Assembly (NCBI GenBank): GCA_903862425.1
Contig: CAIOYC010000032.1
Span: forward strand, 105,271 to 169,270
Direction: 5' to 3'
Length of the DNA: 64,000 nt
Source of the DNA: an uncultured Caulobacterales bacterium
GTDB lineage: Bacteria > Pseudomonadota > Alphaproteobacteria > Caulobacterales > Caulobacteraceae
Position numbers and translations under genes: made by a program. The notes beneath the pieces were generated by a model that was not told where the DNA came from, did no database searches, and saw only the letters and a program-made list of their open reading frames with translations. Below, in pieces: positions 40,430 through 49,006 of the stretch (position 1 is its first letter; the number at the start of each line of letters is the position of its first letter).

Positions 40430-42523
40430 TTAGCGCGCCGCTTCGCGGATCAGGGTCAACGAGAGCGGGGAAAGTGTGAGGCTGGCCGGCCAATGCAGGG
40501 CTTTCGTTGAGCGCGGGGGCAGGTCGCGGAGTGGATGATCGGCCTCCGCCGACCACACGTAGTTTTCCCCGTCATAGCGCAGGATATCCGCGGCTCCCAT
40601 CGGAGCCTTGCCCGTACCGGTGAATTTCATGGTGATACGCGCGGGCTGGGTCTCGCGGTTGACCAGCAGCACCGCCCATCGGCCGTCGGGGCGCCGAACG
40701 GGATAGGCGCCGATATTTGCGGGCGCGGCGTGGGCGGTGCGCGCTTCGAACAGTGTGTGCTCGCCACTGCCAGGCTCGGCCCAGTCGCGAGCCAAGAGGC
40801 GGAAGCCGTAATAGCTCGGCATGGGCCAGCGGGCCTTGTCGTCCTTCGCCTGCCACAGCATCAGATTGCCGCGTCCGGCGCAGGCCGCGCCCGCCGTGGT
40901 CTGGTTCGGCGTCGACCCGTAGAAGAAGACGCCGCCGCCGCCATGGCTGAGAAAGTCGGCCGTCGCGTCGGCGGTGAAGACGGCGCTGGAATGCTCCACC
41001 TCGGCCCGCCCGGTAAAGGCCGACAGCCCAAGCTCGCTGATCACGCGCGGAATGCCGGGTGGCACGCCGTCGCGCTGCAGGCGCTCCAGCACCTTGGCCA
41101 GCTGCGCCGGCTGATCGGCGATCCTGGCGTCGTCCGGGCCGCACAGATTGTCGAACGGGTAGTATTCGAAGCTGAAAAACCCGAGCGCGCCGATCCCGCC
41201 CGCCGCCTTCAGCGCCTTCAGGAACCGGCCGGTCCAGCTCTGGTCCGGGCTCGCGTCGAGCCACATGTCCGCCGCGCCATTAACGAGGCTCGGGCCGCCG
41301 AACGTTAGGTCCGGCCACCGAGCGCCGAGCGTACGGGCGAACAGGCCGTAGAGGCGGGCATAGTCCTCTGGGTCGATGCGCTGGCCGTCGGGTTCTTCGC
41401 CAAGCTCCACCTGATCGACGCGCAGGCCGCGCCGTTTGAAATAGGCGATCTCGGCGGCGGCGTTCTCGGGCGTGTCATACACCGCGCCCACCGGCATCAT
41501 CATCGCCTGGGATGGGACCAGACCGGCATGGAGGATGGCGAGAGGGGAGGGCTGTTCTGTCTGCCGGTCGATATCCTGCGCCCGGTGCCAGGGATCGGTG
41601 GACGACACATAGATCAGCGTCTGGCTGTGACGGTCGAGGCCATGGCGGACGGCGTCGATCAGCGCCCCGTCCGGTCCGATCCGCCCTATGCGGATTTCGC
41701 CGAGCGCATAGCCCATGCGGTCGCGCGGGTCGCCCGATTCCTCGGGCGCGGTGTGGGATGACTGGGTGAGCAGCAGCCGGACGTAGCGGACGGGCAGGGC
41801 GGCGTCGGCCAGCCGCAGGTGAACGTGACCGCCCTCGCCCTGGCCGATCACCCCGGCCGGGAAGTCGCGCCACGCGCCATAATAGGGATTGTCCGTGGTC
41901 CAGAACTGGATGCGATAGCGCCGGGCGAAGGGCGCTGCCCAGTCGAGCTCGAGCATGTCCACCGGCGTGGCCTGGCCGAGGTCGATCTTGATCCACTCGG
42001 TGTGCTCGCCCGCATGGCCGTCCAGAAACGGGTCGAGATAGGGATTGCTCTTCCAAAAGGTCGCCGGATCGCCGTCATCGAGACGCGAATAGCCGGTATT
42101 ATCGGCCTCGTCGGAGGTGTCGCCGCGGCGGGGCAGGCGATAGCCGTAGCTGACGCGCGCGGGATCGTCTCGGGAGGCGTCGCCGGTCCAGTAGCCCTCT
42201 TGGCGGACTGGATCGCTCCACTGGCCAAAGGCGGACCAGTGCCAGGCCTCGATGCCAAGTTCGGTTCGCAGGCGATAGCTGCCCCGCGCCGCGCCGGCGC
42301 TGACGATGGCCGCCCGGTTCGCCGGCACGAACAGGGGTGCGCTCTCATCCGTATCGCCACCGTCGAAGGCCAGACCGAACGCCTGGTCGGGGCGGAAATG
42401 GGAGATCGGGTGGTCGGTGTCGATGGTGAAGCTGGCGGCGTTTGGCATCGCCTTGCTCACCCACGGGATGACCGCCATGGCCATCGCCAAGAGACCGCCC
42501 ACTGCCCTCGCTGGTATTCCCAC
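40430..42523 (-). CDS. Secreted discoidin-domain protein with a GH-A clan glycosidase-like domain
   Basis: The 697-residue protein has an N-terminal hydrophobic segment (about 8-25). A galactose-binding/discoidin-like domain lies at about 120-260 (DDGDPATFWKSN ... WIKIDLGQATPVDMLELDW). A TIM-barrel region (about 300-600) follows with the likely acid/base Glu376 or Glu377 in ELGEEPDG and the likely nucleophile Glu497 in VISELGLS, the two-Glu layout of clan GH-A. A beta-sandwich closes the C terminus, as in GH39/GH79-like enzymes. The substrate is unknown. The start is GTG at 42523 after a GAGGG site; GH family assignment is tentative. Confidence 0.7.
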   Translation of the reverse strand: MGIPARAVGGLLAMAMAVIPWVSKAMPNAASFTIDTDHPISHFRPDQAFGLAFDGGDTDESAPLFVPANRAAIVSAGAARGSYRLRTELGIEAWHWSAFGQWSDPVRQEGYWTGDASRDDPARVSYGYRLPRRGDTSDEADNTGYSRLDDGDPATFWKSNPYLDPFLDGHAGEHTEWIKIDLGQATPVDMLELDWAAPFARRYRIQFWTTDNPYYGAWRDFPAGVIGQGEGGHVHLRLADAALPVRYVRLLLTQSSHTAPEESGDPRDRMGYALGEIRIGRIGPDGALIDAVRHGLDRHSQTLIYVSSTDPWHRAQDIDRQTEQPSPLAILHAGLVPSQAMMMPVGAVYDTPENAAAEIAYFKRRGLRVDQVELGEEPDGQRIDPEDYARLYGLFARTLGARWPDLTFGGPSLVNGAADMWLDASPDQSWTGRFLKALKAAGGIGALGFFSFEYYPFDNLCGPDDARIADQPAQLAKVLERLQRDGVPPGIPRVISELGLSAFTGRAEVEHSSAVFTADATADFLSHGGGGVFFYGSTPNQTTAGAACAGRGNLMLWQAKDDKARWPMPSYYGFRLLARDWAEPGSGEHTLFEARTAHAAPANIGAYPVRRPDGRWAVLLVNRETQPARITMKFTGTGKAPMGAADILRYDGENYVWSAEADHPLRDLPPRSTKALHWPASLTLSPLSLTLIREAAR

Positions 42524-42594
42524 GGTCTAGCCCTCGAACCAGATCGCGTTCGTATAGCGGCCAGCCGCAAGAGCACAGCCCGTCCTGGCGTCGG

Positions 42595-42783
42595 CTAGTC
42601 GGGCTGGGCCCCGCATGCGGAAGGCCCCGATTTCGGATCGCCCTGACGTTCTCTGATCGCCTCGTGCATGTCGTCCGCCACTTCGAGCAGCTGCTCGTCG
42701 GTCATCAGCGTATGGGCGCCGGCGAGGGTGTGCTTCAGTTCGCAGAAGTCGATATTGGACGTTGTGGATCGCGGCTCGCTCAT
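42595..42783 (-). CDS. Small hypothetical protein
   Basis: A 62-residue soluble protein, rich in Glu, Asp and His (CELKHTLAGAHTLMTDEQLLEVADDMHEAI), quoted from about residue 14. ATG at 42783 is preferred because GGAGG stands 5 bases before it; an ATG at 42795 is also in frame. The C-terminal part is Pro/Gly/Ser-rich. I do not recognise it. It stands 72 bases upstream of the glycosidase gene on the same strand. Confidence 0.6.
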   Translation of the reverse strand: MSEPRSTTSNIDFCELKHTLAGAHTLMTDEQLLEVADDMHEAIRERQGDPKSGPSACGAQPD

Positions 42784-42936
42784 CGCTGCCTCCATGGGTT
42801 TAGCTACGAAGGCGCTGACAACCTTTCGAAGCTGTGAACTAGGACGCTTCGCACCTTGGCAACGGCGGCGCTTGCCTGCCCCTCGCTTTGTTATCAGCGT
42901 TAAGTTATGGTGGCTGCCCTAGGCAGAGGGACGCAA

Positions 42937-44457
42937 ATGGCCACTGAACATTTCGACGTCATGATCGTCGGCGCCGGATTGTCGGGCGTGGGCGCCGCCT
43001 GGCATCTGCGCCATAACTGCCCAGGCAAGAGCTATGCGATCCTGGAAGGGCGCGAGGCGATCGGCGGCACATGGGACCTGTTCCGCTATCCCGGCATCCG
43101 CTCGGATTCCGACATGTATACCCTCGGCTACGCCTTCAAGCCGTGGCGCGAGGCCAAGGCTATTGCCGACGGCCCGTCCATCCTGAAGTACGTGCGCGAG
43201 GTGGCGAAGGATCACGATATCGAGCGCCACATACGCTTCGGCCACAAGGTGACGGCCGCATCCTGGTCCTCCGCCGAGGCGCGCTGGACGGTGGAGGCGA
43301 CCCAGGCCGACGGGAGCGCCGCGAGCTTCACCTGTGGCTTCCTGCTGATGGCCTCGGGCTATTATCGCTATTCCGCAGGTTTTACGCCCGACTATGCGGG
43401 TCTGTCCGAGTACCAGGGGACCTTCATCCATCCCCAGCACTGGCCCGAGGGGCTGGATTACGCCGGAAAGAACGTGGTGGTGATCGGCTCCGGCGCTACG
43501 GCGGTGACCATCGTACCGAAGATGGCCGAGGCCGCGGGCCATGTGACCATGCTGCAGCGCTCGCCCACCTACATGGTCAGCCGCCCGGCGGAGGACGCCA
43601 TGGCCAACTGGCTGCGTTCCAAACTGCCGGCCATGTTGGCCTACAACATCATCCGCTGGCGCAACGTCCTGCTCGGCATGTTCTTCTTCAAGCAGTTTCG
43701 AAAGAACCCGGACAAATACAAGAAGATGCTGATCGGCGGCGTGGCCCAGCAGCTGAACCCCGGCTACGACGTGGAGACCCACTTCACGCCCAAGTACAAT
43801 CCGTGGGACCAGCGCCTGTGCCTGGTGCCCGATGCGGACATGTTTAAGGCGCTGAACAACGGCTCGGCCGAGATCGTCACCGATCATATCGACCGCTTCG
43901 AGGCGGGCGGCATCCGGCTGCAGTCGGGCAAGACCCTGCCGGCTGACATCGTCGTCTCCGCAACGGGCCTCAAGCTGGTGGTGGCGGGTGAGATCGAGGT
44001 CACCGTCGATGGTCGCCGCATCCGCTGGGCCGACACCATGAGCTACAAGGGGATGATGTTCTCCAGCGTGCCGAATTTCGGCGCCGTGTTCGGCTATACC
44101 AACGCCTCATGGACGCTGAAGGCGGACCTGACTTCCGAATACGTCTGCCGTCTGCTGAACTATATGGACGCCAGGAAGGTCGACTACTGCGTGGCCGAGC
44201 GGAACGATCCCACCGTGGGCGAACTGCCCTGGCTCGACTTCAACTCCGGCTACGTCCAGCGCGCCATGGATGAGTTCCCCCGCCAGGGCGACAAGAAGCC
44301 GTGGAAGCTCTACCAGAACTATCTGATGGACATGCTGTCCCTGCGCTTCGGCAAGCTGGCCGACGGAACCCTGCGCTTCGCCAAGAAGGGCGCCGTCACC
44401 CCCGCCGCCGCCAACACCGACACCGCCGCCAAACCCCTGGTCCACGCCGCGGAATAG
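42937..44457 (+). CDS. Flavin-containing (Baeyer-Villiger-type) monooxygenase
   Basis: The protein of about 506 residues has an FAD-binding GxGxxG (Gly12, 14, 17 in IVGAGLSGVGAAWHL). It has a close match to the Baeyer-Villiger fingerprint (YQGTFIHPQHWP; first residue Tyr instead of Phe) and a second nucleotide motif VVIGSGATAVT for NADPH. EthA-type proteins look like this. It should insert oxygen into ketones or oxidise sulfides and amines with NADPH and O2. The ATG at 42937 follows GAGGGA; an earlier in-frame start at 42907 is unlikely. It converges on the POT transporter gene with 22 bases between. Confidence 0.9.
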   Translation: MATEHFDVMIVGAGLSGVGAAWHLRHNCPGKSYAILEGREAIGGTWDLFRYPGIRSDSDMYTLGYAFKPWREAKAIADGPSILKYVREVAKDHDIERHIRFGHKVTAASWSSAEARWTVEATQADGSAASFTCGFLLMASGYYRYSAGFTPDYAGLSEYQGTFIHPQHWPEGLDYAGKNVVVIGSGATAVTIVPKMAEAAGHVTMLQRSPTYMVSRPAEDAMANWLRSKLPAMLAYNIIRWRNVLLGMFFFKQFRKNPDKYKKMLIGGVAQQLNPGYDVETHFTPKYNPWDQRLCLVPDADMFKALNNGSAEIVTDHIDRFEAGGIRLQSGKTLPADIVVSATGLKLVVAGEIEVTVDGRRIRWADTMSYKGMMFSSVPNFGAVFGYTNASWTLKADLTSEYVCRLLNYMDARKVDYCVAERNDPTVGELPWLDFNSGYVQRAMDEFPRQGDKKPWKLYQNYLMDMLSLRFGKLADGTLRFAKKGAVTPAAANTDTAAKPLVHAAE

Positions 44458-44479
44458 AGTCGGGCGCCTTCCAGCCTCT

Positions 44480-45910
44480 TTAGGCGGGAGCCGCCACGAT
44501 TTCGGTCTCCTCGTGGTTCGCGGCGAGGAGCCGGCGCAGGGTCGAACCGCCGAGCAGGAATAGCAGCAGCAATATCCCGAACAATCCGGCGTGGATGAGC
44601 CAGAAGGCCGTCGGGCTCATCCGGTCGAAAAAGCCGCCGAGCCAGCCGTTGAGGAAGTTCCCGCCGGCGGTGGCGAGATAATAGATGCCGAGCATGGTCG
44701 AGGTCAGGCTGGCGGGCGCGTCGCGGGAGATCATGGTCAGGATCACCGTGTCCACCCAGGGTATGGAAAAGTCGATCAGCAGGAAGAAGATCACGATGGG
44801 CCAAAGCGGCGCCTTGCCCGCACCGCCGATCACCGCGCCCCCGGCCAGGACCAGATAGGCCAAGCCGGCCAGGATCAGGCCGATCGTGATGCGACGGATG
44901 TCTATCCCGTCGCCGCCCTTGGTCGCTTGGCGGGCCCAGAGGCGCACCGCGAAGGCCGTGCCGATAATGGTCAAGACGCCGTCCAGGGTGTTGATCCAGG
45001 TCACGGGCGTGAGGAAGCCCATGATATGGCGCTCCACATGGGTGTCGGCCCAGATCGGCAAGATATTGAACGCCTGATTGTAGATGCCGGCCCACAGACC
45101 ATCGACGGCGATTAGCACCAGCAGGATGGCCACCATGCGTAAGCCCGCGGCGTGCAGTTTCGGGGCCGCCACCCTGGCCTCGTCCTTCAGCCGCGCCGGC
45201 GCTCGCTGCACCACGTCCGCCGGCATGTGCCGGAAGCCCAGCATGTAGTAGACAGCGCCAAGACCCATCCCCACGCCCATGGCCATGAAGCCGAACGGCC
45301 AGCCCAGCCGCTCGCCCAGCGTGCCGCAGATGAGCGGCGTGATGAAGGAGCCGGTATTCAGCGCGATCAGGTAGAGGCCGAAGCCGCGTGTGCGTCGGTC
45401 GTCGTCCGGCGCGTAAAGGCGTCCGATCTGGCCCACGAGTGTGGCCTTCATCAGCCCGGTGCCGATCACGAGAAAGCCGATGGCGAAGAGGAAGGTTTCC
45501 TCACGGACCATGAGGATGCAGGCCAGGACCATGACTATCAGGCCGCTCGCGCAAGCTCGGCGCTGGCCGATCCAGCGGTCTGCGATGAAGCCGCCGAGAA
45601 TCGGCAGTGCATAGACCAGGCCGGTGGCGATGCCGAAGGTCTGGGAGGCGACCGCAGTGTCGCTGACAGCGCCAAAAGTGTGGGCAAGGAAGGCGCGATA
45701 GGGACCGAAGCCCAGTACTTTCTCCACGTGCCCGGGCTTGAGTAGGACCTGGGTCATGTACAAGGTCAGCGAAACCTGGATGCCGAAGAAGGCGAAGGCC
45801 CAGCCGCAGTCGGCGGCCAGAAGATAGGGCAGACCCTTGGGGTGACCAAAGAAGCTGTGGTCCCTGCCTGGCGCCGGGCCAGGGGCCGTTTGTTCGGCAG
45901 TCTCGCTCAT
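44480..45910 (-). CDS. POT/PTR2-family proton-coupled oligopeptide transporter
   Basis: The roughly 476-residue protein has 12-14 membrane helices. It shows typical POT features: GFIADRWIGQRRA after helix 2, GTGLMKATLVGQIG, and FFLLIDFSIPWVDTVI in the C-terminal half. These carriers import di- and tripeptides or peptide-like drugs with protons. The start is uncertain: ATG at 45910 (MSETAEQ) or 45949 (MSNRDVE); neither has a strong ribosome site. It could carry dipeptides produced by the envelope dipeptidase in this window, but that is conjecture. Confidence 0.88.
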   Translation of the reverse strand: MSETAEQTAPGPAPGRDHSFFGHPKGLPYLLAADCGWAFAFFGIQVSLTLYMTQVLLKPGHVEKVLGFGPYRAFLAHTFGAVSDTAVASQTFGIATGLVYALPILGGFIADRWIGQRRACASGLIVMVLACILMVREETFLFAIGFLVIGTGLMKATLVGQIGRLYAPDDDRRTRGFGLYLIALNTGSFITPLICGTLGERLGWPFGFMAMGVGMGLGAVYYMLGFRHMPADVVQRAPARLKDEARVAAPKLHAAGLRMVAILLVLIAVDGLWAGIYNQAFNILPIWADTHVERHIMGFLTPVTWINTLDGVLTIIGTAFAVRLWARQATKGGDGIDIRRITIGLILAGLAYLVLAGGAVIGGAGKAPLWPIVIFFLLIDFSIPWVDTVILTMISRDAPASLTSTMLGIYYLATAGGNFLNGWLGGFFDRMSPTAFWLIHAGLFGILLLLFLLGGSTLRRLLAANHEETEIVAAPA

Positions 45911-45949
45911 CGGCCCGGCCCGGTCCCGTTCAACATCGCGGTTGCTCAT

Positions 45950-46286
45950 AGGGACACGTGCGCCCATCGGGTTGCAACAGCGCAGGCTGCAGCGACGCCT
46001 GCGCATTTGGAATCGCCTGCAAGTCGCTCAAGGTGTGCGTCGGGCCGTCCATTCAATACGTTCGATGGGGGCGCGGCCTGACGCCCCAATCCCTTCTCCT
46101 ATAAAACCCGATCCCTTCTCCTATCAAAAAGAAGGAATCGGCCTGACCGGGCATGGAAACCGACAAAATCGCCACCTCGGCGCGCGAGAGCGAACGTCGT
46201 TAACGGCTCGGTGACTTCATTGGACGAAAACGGATAGCGGCGGCGATCTCGGTTGGCCGCTTCTGGGGACGTGAAGGAGTAGTCGC
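45950..46286. other. Intergenic region between POT transporter and hfaA
   Basis: About 337 bases lie between divergent genes and must hold both promoters. A directly repeated 14-mer is present (46089-46124), and an isolated GTTAAC lies at about 46198. No convincing coding frame was found. The hfaA start at 46287 has AAGGAG before it. Confidence 0.6.
46089..46124. repeat. Direct repeat upstream of the hfa operon
   Basis: The 14-mer ATCCCTTCTCCTAT occurs at 46089-46102 and 46111-46124, starting every 22 bp (about two helical turns). Same-face spacing suggests tandem binding of a regulator. The first copy runs into a TATAAAA stretch. It lies about 160-200 bases before hfaA. Confidence 0.6.
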
Positions 46287-46715
46287 ATGGGCCGAACCAT
46301 CCAGACAGTCGGCTTGGCTGGGCTGCTGGCGCTGGCCGGCGCGGGCGTCGCCCTGGCGCAATCGAGCTCCGGCACCGCCTCGTCCTATTCCAAGGGCTAT
46401 GGCTCGATGTCCTCGCCGGTGAACGTCTCTACCCGCGACGCCAACGGCAACCGGGTGATCACCGACGGCGTGATCCAGACCGGCAACGACAACTCGATCT
46501 TCGGCAAGCTCAGCGTTTCCGGAGCGCTGGACCAGTATTCGGGCGCCGGCACGGGCGCCAGCAGCGGCTCGGCCACGGCCATCGGCAATAACCTGCAGGT
46601 TTCGGTCAGCGGCAACTACAACACCGTGATCGTCAATGCGAACCAGACCAATAACGGGAACGTGACGGCCACCACCACGATCCTGAACGGTAAGATCAAC
46701 TTGGACGGCCAGTAA
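46287..46715 (+). CDS. hfaA: HfaA, holdfast-anchor curlin-like protein
   Basis: The 142-residue secreted protein has a signal peptide ending at ALAQ. The mature part is rich in Gly, Ser, Asn and Thr, with curlin/amyloid-like alternation (GNNLQVSVSGNYNTVIVNANQTNNG). With the CsgG-like gene directly after it and an HfaD-type gene third, this is the hfaABD operon that fixes the adhesive holdfast to the cell envelope of Caulobacter-type bacteria. HfaA is known there as an amyloid-like surface polymer. AAGGAG precedes the ATG. Confidence 0.88.
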   Translation: MGRTIQTVGLAGLLALAGAGVALAQSSSGTASSYSKGYGSMSSPVNVSTRDANGNRVITDGVIQTGNDNSIFGKLSVSGALDQYSGAGTGASSGSATAIGNNLQVSVSGNYNTVIVNANQTNNGNVTATTTILNGKINLDGQ

Positions 46716-46716
46716 A

Positions 46717-47727
46717 ATGATCCTTTCGTCCGCCAAGAAGGTCGCCGCCCTGCTCAGCGCCTCGTCGCTGGTGCTGTCGGCCTGCGCGGTGTCGCCCGTC
46801 GCCGGGCCGCACGGCCTTTACGCTACGCCCATCGGCAACGCCCCGGTGACCGCCAACGGCACGCCCTATTCGGCGGCGCTGAACTGCCTCGCCGGCTACG
46901 CCACCAAGTACAATGTCCATGCCCCGCGCATCGCGGTGGGCCGCATCGCCGACTATACCGGCAAGGCCGAGGACAATGGCGGGCGGGCCATCACCCAGGG
47001 CGCGTCGCTGATGGCGATCTCGGCCCTGGCCAAGGCGGGCATGCCCCTGGTGGAGCGCTTCGACACCTCGGTCTCCGAAATGGAGCTGAAATACGCCAAC
47101 AACAAGCTGATCTCCGACCAGCCGAGCGAGGCGCCGGGCGCCGCGCCTTCGGGGCCGCACCGCAAAATCCTCGAAGGCCAGATCCCCGGGTCGGACTTCT
47201 ACGTGGTCGGCGGCATCACCGAGCTGAACTACAACATTCGCTCCTCCGGCATCGACTTGGCCGCCGGTCGCCAGGACGCCACCAAGGGCACGGGCGAGGC
47301 CACCGGCCAGCTATACGTCATGAACGTCGCCCTCGACCTGCGCCTGGTGGAGACCAAGACCGAGCGCGTGGTGGACGTCTATTCCGCCCAGAAGCAGATC
47401 ATCGGCCGCCAGGTGGGCGCGGGCTTCTTCAAATTCTTCGGCTCCAACGTCATCGACGTCTCCATCGGGTCGGGCGGGCTGGAGCCCATCCAGCTCGGCG
47501 TGCGCGCCCTGATCGAGCGGGCCATGGTGGAGTTCGCCGCCAACCTCTACGGCGCGCCGGGGCCCGAGGCCTGCATCGGCGCCTATGATCCGCTCGGCAC
47601 TGCCGGCGTAACCGGCGGCTTCGTTCCCGCCTATGACAACCTGGACCGCAACAATGGCCGTACCCGCCAAGACCCGTCGCGTTGGGATTCCGACCGCGAT
47701 CGTGCTGTGCTGCGCGGCCGCTACTAG
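46717..47727 (+). CDS. hfaB: HfaB, CsgG-like outer-membrane secretion lipoprotein
   Basis: The 336-residue lipoprotein (lipobox LSAC, about residue 22) has a CsgG domain: RIAVGRIADYTG, SLMAISALAKAGMPLVERFD, YVVGGITELNYN, and LDLRLVETKTERVVDVYSAQKQI, shown in part. CsgG forms a large secretion channel for curli; HfaB plays the same part for HfaA and HfaD. The ATG is one base after the hfaA stop. The C-terminal Arg/Asp-rich tail overlaps hfaD. Confidence 0.92.
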   Translation: MILSSAKKVAALLSASSLVLSACAVSPVAGPHGLYATPIGNAPVTANGTPYSAALNCLAGYATKYNVHAPRIAVGRIADYTGKAEDNGGRAITQGASLMAISALAKAGMPLVERFDTSVSEMELKYANNKLISDQPSEAPGAAPSGPHRKILEGQIPGSDFYVVGGITELNYNIRSSGIDLAAGRQDATKGTGEATGQLYVMNVALDLRLVETKTERVVDVYSAQKQIIGRQVGAGFFKFFGSNVIDVSIGSGGLEPIQLGVRALIERAMVEFAANLYGAPGPEACIGAYDPLGTAGVTGGFVPAYDNLDRNNGRTRQDPSRWDSDRDRAVLRGRY

Positions 47728-48916
47728 CGCCTTCGCACTTCACGCTTCCGCCCAGACCGCCACGCCGCCCACCCAGGCGGTGATCGACCAGGTGCAGCTC
47801 GGCGACGTCACGTCGAACCAGACCCTGCACGTCACCGACTATCCCACGGGCGCCAGCGTCTCCAACGTCACCGTGGCCAACAGCGCCCTGGCCTCGGCCG
47901 ACGCGGCGGCGGTGAACTATCAGGCGACCCAGCAACAGTCCGGCGACAGCCACGCGGTCACCAACCTGGCCTTCGACAAGAGCGCCGGCGACCAGCTCTA
48001 TGTGCAGACCGCCGCCACCGGCAACACCGGCACGGCCGGAACCTGCTGCGCGGCTCTCACCGGCTCGTCCAGCCAGACCATCGACGCGGGCAAGACCGTC
48101 ACCGCCGAGACCTATGTGCACGTGGACGGCCCGGCCTCCACCGGGACGGTGTCCCTTGACAGCACCGCCATCGGCAACACCCAGGGGTGGGAGACCAACG
48201 GCGGTTCGGTGGCCGCAGCCTCGACCCAGACCCACTACGGCGAGACCTATGCCGCCCTAGGCGCGACCGTGGCGGCGGTGGATGGTGCGGCCTCCTATTC
48301 GGCCACGGCGGTGGCCAACAACGTCACCTCCGACGCCACCAACGCCCCGGTCAGCCTGACCGTCAGCCAGGACGCGGACGGCTTTCGCACCCGCGCCGGC
48401 ATGGACGTGGTGCAGAACACAGGCTCGGACGTGACCGCCGTCTCCACGGCCACGGCCAACAACATCAACGTCACCTCCGACAGTCATACGGCCACGCTGA
48501 ACTCGGATCAGTACAATACCGGCCCGGTGCAGACGCAGGTGGAGCTGACGGTGAACGACTGGACCGGGGCGGCCACCGGCTCGTCCTACAGCGTCGCCAA
48601 TTCGTCCATCGTCTCCAATGCCGGCCCGACCACCAACGCCAACGGTGTCCAGACCAATACGGGCGACGTGGCGGCCCTGACCAGCTTCAACGGCGGCTAT
48701 GGCGGGGACTCCACCATGCTCTCCACCGCCGTGGGCAACGCCTATTCCGCCTATGCCTGCGCCGACTGTAATGGCGTCGTGAACGGTAGCGTGCGCCAGA
48801 CCAATTCGGGCGGCGTCTCCTCCACCACCTCGACCACGACGGCGGGCGGCGGTTACATCTCCGCATCGGCCAGCGCCGTGGGCAACACCGCCACCTTCCA
48901 GGTACACAAGCCGTAA
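47657..48916 (+). CDS. hfaD: HfaD, holdfast-anchor surface protein
   Basis: The 419-residue protein starts with MAVPAKTRRV, has a signal peptide ending near ASAQ and a long repetitive beta-prone region. The latter is rich in Thr, Ala, Asn and Val with recurring T-A-x-A-N-N and A-I/V-G-N motifs (STAIGNTQG, ATAVANNVTS, STAVGNAYS, ASAVGNTAT). Such a composition suits a surface beta-solenoid or amyloid-like anchor. It overlaps hfaB by 71 bases, an unusually long overlap for a conserved operon. A possible in-frame start at 47633 would lengthen it by eight residues. Confidence 0.85.
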   Translation, partial: AVPAKTRRVGIPTAIVLCCAAATSAFALHASAQTATPPTQAVIDQVQLGDVTSNQTLHVTDYPTGASVSNVTVANSALASADAAAVNYQATQQQSGDSHAVTNLAFDKSAGDQLYVQTAATGNTGTAGTCCAALTGSSSQTIDAGKTVTAETYVHVDGPASTGTVSLDSTAIGNTQGWETNGGSVAAASTQTHYGETYAALGATVAAVDGAASYSATAVANNVTSDATNAPVSLTVSQDADGFRTRAGMDVVQNTGSDVTAVSTATANNINVTSDSHTATLNSDQYNTGPVQTQVELTVNDWTGAATGSSYSVANSSIVSNAGPTTNANGVQTNTGDVAALTSFNGGYGGDSTMLSTAVGNAYSAYACADCNGVVNGSVRQTNSGGVSSTTSTTTAGGGYISASASAVGNTATFQVHKP

Positions 48917-49006
48917 CGTCAGCGCCCCCTTTCCGCCGTGCGCGGATGCTCTAGGCTCGGTAGCGCGCGACCGTCTCGCGCCGACCCATCGCGTGAGACC
49001 CGACGA

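Noticed and set aside
46190..46210. GTTAAC near hfaA considered as a CtrA box
   Set aside because: A second TTAA half at the 7-base spacing is absent, so it is not supported.
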